Shown: positions 8,423-11,242 of the stretch, in pieces
How the letters are laid out: each line of letters starts with the position of its first letter
How positions within the stretch are numbered: the first letter of the stretch is position 1
Origin: Larix sibirica
Lineage: Eukaryota; Streptophyta; Pinopsida; Pinales; Pinaceae
Assembly: GCA_004151065.3 (NCBI GenBank)
Contig: NWUY0300029634.1
Coordinates: forward strand, 34,768-46,009
Length of the DNA: 11,242 nucleotides
Reading direction: 5' to 3'
Made by a program: the position numbers and the translations under genes
The notes under the pieces: generated by a model
Seen by the model: only the letters and a program-made list of their open reading frames with translations
What the model was told of the DNA's origin: nothing
Databases searched by the model: none

Positions 8423-9819
8423 CTAAGCCTTGTGTTTATCTTTATGATCCAGGTTGTGAACACCTAATTTGATTTTCATTTTGGCACGGGATAGAGCTAC
8501 CTCTAGGAGTTGAATATGCTTTGGCGGTATTGAGATGTACTCTTTTTTATTGCATGCATCCTCCATACTTAGGAGATCAAGGCCTCCAAGATCAAGTTCA
8601 CCCATTTCATCATCCATTAGTATCTTTGGTGCTGTGACTGTTGTTTCTATATGCGTTTCGGGTTCAGGCATGACCTGCTTCCTTTCCGTTGCCGGATGTT
8701 CTATCTCGGGAGCCATTGAGACTTTGGCGACTTGGCCTGAGGCTTGGCAGCTTGAGTTCTCCAAGTGGGGTTTCTTGGTTTCGACAATCTCCGCTATTTC
8801 CCCTTTGGCAGGACATTCCTCTGTTTCATCCAAAGCCTCAAAGCTATTGCTCGTGGTGTTACCTTTCGAGGCAATGTTCTCAGTGGGACTAGGGGGCTTG
8901 CGGTTGTGTCTTCTTTTTATACCCATTTTTTGAACCCTTCTTCATCTTTGTCATTGTTTGATGGGTTATTGGAAACCAACTGGTTTAAGGGGCAGTCCCG
9001 ATACAAATGTCCATGAGCGTGGCATTTGCGGCATCGGAAGGGAACATGCTCGTAGTCAATGGGTTGTATCCATTCAACAACTTCATGCGTGAGACTGACA
9101 GAGTCTGGAAGGGCCTGAGCGATATGCATGTATACACAAATTCATGCATATGAAGTGTACTTACTGAGTTTTGTTTGTTCTGAGGATTTGATGTAGCTGT
9201 CGAGGGTATTACCTATGTCACTGAGAGTCGCTTCATCCCAATACTCCTGCGGGAGGGAGTACATACGGATCCACACAGGTGCCCAGGTAAAATCTCCTTT
9301 GTCAGGATTGAACCTTTCCGTCTAGTTCTGAAGGTACAATCCTATTGAGTTGAAGAAGTACGGGCCACCGTCTTCGACCCTAGCCTTGTCGTCCAACCGA
9401 TGAAAAATGATGGTGAAGAATCCCTTTCATCCAAGCTTAAGCTCGAAGTGGGCTTTGGGTTTCCATTTGGCCATGATCCAGCCTTTGAGAGCCTGCTCCG
9501 TGGGCCAGATCCCAATGAATTTGATAATGAGGGCATGATCTCTCACTCTTTGGGCTCTTTCATTGATCCTCTCGGTGGGAAGGGAAATGGAAGGCCGCTC
9601 AGTCGTCTTAGCTATGCAAGTCCTTGTGCCAGAAGGGTCATTGCGGAGGCCCGATCCAGTGGGGACGTTCGGTGAGCAAAAACGCATCGTAATCCTTGAG
9701 AGGGGAATTTCTTTAGATCCGATCTTCAAGGTGGCGACAGGGGGAGTGGAGGAGGGCTGCGATCCCAGAGAGGTAGATGCTTGGGAGGGGTCGCATGCCC
9801 CTCCCACAGAGGAGGCCAT
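8423..9819 (-). pseudogene. LINE ORF1 pseudogene (DUF4283 + CCHC zinc knuckle)
   Basis: ORF1 proteins of plant L1-type LINEs bind the element's RNA and form the particle with ORF2 protein. The chosen start is ATG at 9819 (MASSVGGACDPSQAS). A low-complexity N-terminal region leads to a DUF4283-like domain at about 9534-9120 (LIIKFIGIWPTEQALKGW, WAPVWIRMYSLPQEYWDE, DSYIKSSEQTKLSKYTSYA). The zinc knuckle at 9033-8992 reads CRKCHAHGHLYRDC, a complete CX2CX4HX4C. In-frame stops lie at 9427 (TGA), 9322 (TAG) and 9142 (TGA, where relatives have Arg before ICVYM, so CGA to TGA). A one-base slip in the A6 run (8926-8931) moves the C-terminal part into another phase, which stays open for about 167 codons and ends at 8423. 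That tail is Glu/Lys-rich and low in complexity. Confidence 0.88.
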
Positions 9820-9898
9820 GAAGCAAGGCAAGCTCGGGAGGGGCTGAGAGGTGGCTCGCGACCGGGGAGCCGAAGGAGAGTTAGTGCTGCAGCGGAGA

Positions 9899-10190
9899 TA
9901 TCTTAATTTATGTATATCATTTATAAAAATTATTATGAGTTTTTTTTTTAAATATCAAAACTTAATCATCAATCTTTTACATATATATATTTATAAACTT
10001 AATTGTCAATATATTTGATTATTTTGGAATGAGTGGTAATAAATTAAGAAACAGATTATTTATTAAAGGTTTCAAGTTGACAACCTCTTAATTATATATA
10101 TTGGAATTAGTATTCAGCAAGGTCGCGTTTTCTGAATTTAATTAAAATCCAAACGTAGAAAATGTTTCAATACTTTAACATTTTGTGTGA
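9899..10190. other. AT-rich spacer between two head-to-head LINEs
   Basis: This is strongly AT-rich DNA with short TA runs (CATATATATATTTATAAA near 9980) and no coding signal on either strand. It ends in a run of nine A (10190-10198), after which composition turns GC-richer. It may be old intergenic DNA or the insertion-site flank of either LINE. No target duplication or terminal repeat was found. Confidence 0.5.
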
Positions 10191-10415
10191 AAAAAAAAGT
10201 GGGAATAGGTGGGTGTCGATGCTTTTTTAACCTATTTTCAGGCTGCGGTTGTGTATGTCTTTTGCAGTGGTTATCGACTCTGCAGGGATTTGATTGTGGG
10301 TCCAAGTGTGGTGGGGTTTATCCACGTGATGCTGTGGTTGTCACAGGTGTGGGTTCTGACCACCGGTTTCCCCGATTCCCTTATACTTTTTGCTTAAGAT
10401 TTTATTTTTGGCACT

Positions 10416-11242
10416 ATGCCTTTTCCATCTGTCTCCGGGATCCTTGGCCATGCTATGGATGGCTCTCATTGCCCTTCTATTGGATATCCTCCACGAAACC
10501 CTAACCTGTCTGGTGTTCGAGCAAAGCAGCGGCGTAGGGTTAAAACCCTAAAGGTTAGGGACCGAGTGGATAGTTATTTGATTTCGTCAGATGCAAACCT
10601 GGAGAGAGTTGAAATGCTGGCTGAGAGGGCTTTGGTAGGCCGGTTTGAATTCACCTCGGGGTCAAAGGAGGAGATTGTTGAATGGGTGAAGAAGTTCTGG
10701 GTACCCATTACCGGGATTACTCCTCGTATAAACCTTTTATTGAACCGGTGGATTCTTTTCACCTTCTCGAATTGGGATTTTAGGGAGAATATCCTTGCGG
10801 GAATTTGGCTCTTTAAAGATGGTTCTTTGTTTCGCAAACGATGGAATATTGCATTTGACCCTCTGCGTGAAAGACAGGGTATCAGGCATCTCTGGATGTT
10901 GATTCCCGGGTTTCCCATCGAGCTTTGGACGGAGGATATCATTATAGGACTTGCGAATACTGTGGGGAAGTTCATTAGAACTGATAAGAAAACTCTCTTT
11001 GGCATGGATAGAAGATATGCGAAAGTTATGGTGGAATTCGACCTGAGTATGGGACTCCCCGCAGATGTGGAAATTGTTTGGGGTAACCGAAAGTGGAAAC
11101 AACGCCCAGAATACTTCAGAATTCCATTCAGATGTTTATTTTGTCATACAGTGGGTCATGTGCAAGCCAATTGCCCAAAGTTGCTGGGTAGACAGGATGG
11201 GGTTTCGCCAGTGACTGAGCCCATGTCCAGGACTCCAATTCA
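10416..11242 (+). CDS. LINE ORF1-type protein, DUF4283 + CCHC zinc knuckle (3' partial)
   Basis: This is an open frame of 275 complete codons without a stop, running off the window. The upstream in-frame TAA is at 10395-10397. The first ATG is 10416 (MPFPSVSGILGHAMDGSH), with a second at 10455. Residues 34-51 are strongly basic (VRAKQRRRVKTLKVRDR), a likely nucleic-acid contact. Residues about 60-222 form the DUF4283-like region, with FEFTSGSKEEIVEWVKKFWV, RWILFTFSNWDFRENILAGI, LWMLIPGFPIELWTEDII and YAKVMVEFDLSMGLP. A zinc knuckle follows, with C240, C243, H248 and C253 (CLFCHTVGHVQANC, CX2CX4HX4C). The probable role is RNA binding in a LINE ribonucleoprotein. Unlike the other LINE here it has no stops or frameshifts, so it is young or constrained. 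Antisense open frames at 10574-11102 are shadows of it. Confidence 0.8.
   Translation, partial: MPFPSVSGILGHAMDGSHCPSIGYPPRNPNLSGVRAKQRRRVKTLKVRDRVDSYLISSDANLERVEMLAERALVGRFEFTSGSKEEIVEWVKKFWVPITGITPRINLLLNRWILFTFSNWDFRENILAGIWLFKDGSLFRKRWNIAFDPLRERQGIRHLWMLIPGFPIELWTEDIIIGLANTVGKFIRTDKKTLFGMDRRYAKVMVEFDLSMGLPADVEIVWGNRKWKQRPEYFRIPFRCLFCHTVGHVQANCPKLLGRQDGVSPVTEPMSRTPI
10496..10551 (+). promoter_or_regulatory. Two telo-box motifs (AAACCCTAA)
   Basis: AAACCCTAA occurs exactly at 10496-10504 and 10543-10551. GTAGGGTT (10535-10542) and GGTTAGGG (10553-10560) lie close by as near-complements. Telo-boxes are known promoter/5' leader elements of plant translation and cell-cycle genes. If ATG 10416 is the true start, both lie in coding sequence; if a later start is used, they would lie in the leader. 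They may also reflect only Lys/Pro/Asn codon choice. Confidence 0.4.

Larger units (their letters stand above)
5948..9898 (-). mobile_element. Degenerate L1-type LINE, lacking its 3' part
   Basis: Read on the minus strand it has a short GC-rich leader (9898-9820), ORF1 (DUF4283 plus zinc knuckle), a spacer of about 125 bases, then ORF2 (endonuclease, linker, reverse transcriptase). This is the normal plant L1-type order. GC content is clearly higher than in the flanks, and the left-to-right change near 9899 (GAGATATCTTAATTTATG) marks the 5' edge. The 3' region that should hold the rest of ORF2 (the thumb and the Cys/His-rich C-terminus), a 3' UTR and a poly(A) tail is absent. LINEs usually lose 5' sequence on insertion, so this 3' loss points to later deletion or to disruption associated with the unit at 4658-5942. 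No target-site duplication could be found. Confidence 0.88.
10199..11242 (+). mobile_element. Second LINE-type element, 5' part, cut by the window edge
   Basis: After the A9 run the sequence becomes GC-richer, with a leader of about 215 bases and then an uninterrupted ORF1-type frame to the end of the window. The encoded protein has the DUF4283 plus zinc-knuckle layout of plant LINE ORF1. Its sequence differs clearly from the LINE ORF1 on the minus strand, so this is another family, not an inverted copy. ORF2 would lie beyond 11242 and is not visible. A host gene derived from a LINE ORF1 remains possible. The left boundary is set by composition only. Confidence 0.65.

Noticed and set aside
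8535-9016. Plus-strand open frames of 67-132 codons
   Set aside because: They lie opposite LINE ORF1's low-complexity C-terminal region; the Ser/Leu-rich composition is what the complement of Glu/Lys-rich codons gives.
9400-9847. Plus-strand open frames of 91 and 94 codons
   Set aside because: Antisense to the N-terminal part of LINE ORF1 and DUF4283; no recognisable domain.
10187-10504. 105-codon plus-strand frame in the leader of the second LINE
   Set aside because: Cys/Phe/Trp-rich with no motif, and it overlaps the better-supported frame from 10416 in another phase.
10574-11102. Minus-strand open frames of 143 and 121 codons
   Set aside because: Antisense shadows of the open DUF4283/zinc-knuckle frame, which has clear domain evidence.
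1-11242. CRISPR arrays, tRNA/rRNA genes or bacterial-style operons
   Set aside because: No regularly spaced repeats, no cloverleaf or ribosomal motifs, and gene structure typical of plant retroelements.

Overview
The window looks like a repeat-dense stretch of a plant nuclear genome. The main evidence is an L1-type LINE whose ORF1 has the layout typical of plant LINEs: a DUF4283-like domain followed by a CX2CX4HX4C zinc knuckle. Its ORF2 is an apurinic-type endonuclease followed by reverse transcriptase. No bacterial gene layout, tRNA, rRNA or CRISPR array was seen. The host cannot be named from this sequence. A seed plant with a large, transposon-rich genome (a gymnosperm, for example) fits, but that is inference.

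Layout. (1) 1-1124 and 4282-4610, plus strand: an AT-rich, decayed reading frame of unknown identity with a predicted coiled coil, ending in a stop at 4349 and followed by overlapping AATAAA signals. (2) 1125-4276: a 3,152-bp insertion with TG...CA ends, short inverted termini (TGTAAC.../...GTTACA) and a perfect 5-bp target duplication CATGG. It splits the reading frame of (1); removing the insertion and one CATGG copy joins the two sides in phase. It has no visible second LTR, so it is best read as a long solo LTR or a non-autonomous LTR-type element. (3) 4658-5942, minus strand: a second unit with TG...CA ends and a possible CATTC duplication. It carries a 228-codon, arginine-rich-headed frame with four in-frame stops. 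I do not recognise the protein. (4) 5948-9898, minus strand: the LINE, with a short GC-rich 5' leader, ORF1, then ORF2 broken off inside the C-terminal part of the reverse transcriptase. It carries eight in-frame stops, three frameshifts and two substitutions at expected catalytic acidic residues (endonuclease GGDFN to GGCFN; RT motif A Asp to Glu), so it is dead. (5) 9899-10190: an AT-rich spacer. (6) 10199-11242, plus strand: a second, different LINE-type ORF1 (DUF4283 plus zinc knuckle) that is completely open for 275 codons and runs off the window edge.

The two LINEs lie head to head, about 290 bp of AT-rich DNA apart. One is heavily decayed and the other is open where visible, so they probably differ in age or in selective constraint. 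Almost every stop inside the decayed frames is TAG or TGA and could come from one C-to-T or G-to-A change in CAG, CGA or TGG. That fits long-term decay of methylated cytosines, but needs a family consensus to prove. There is no operon or pathway here. The relationships are nesting of elements, and possibly cis effects between the facing 5' ends.
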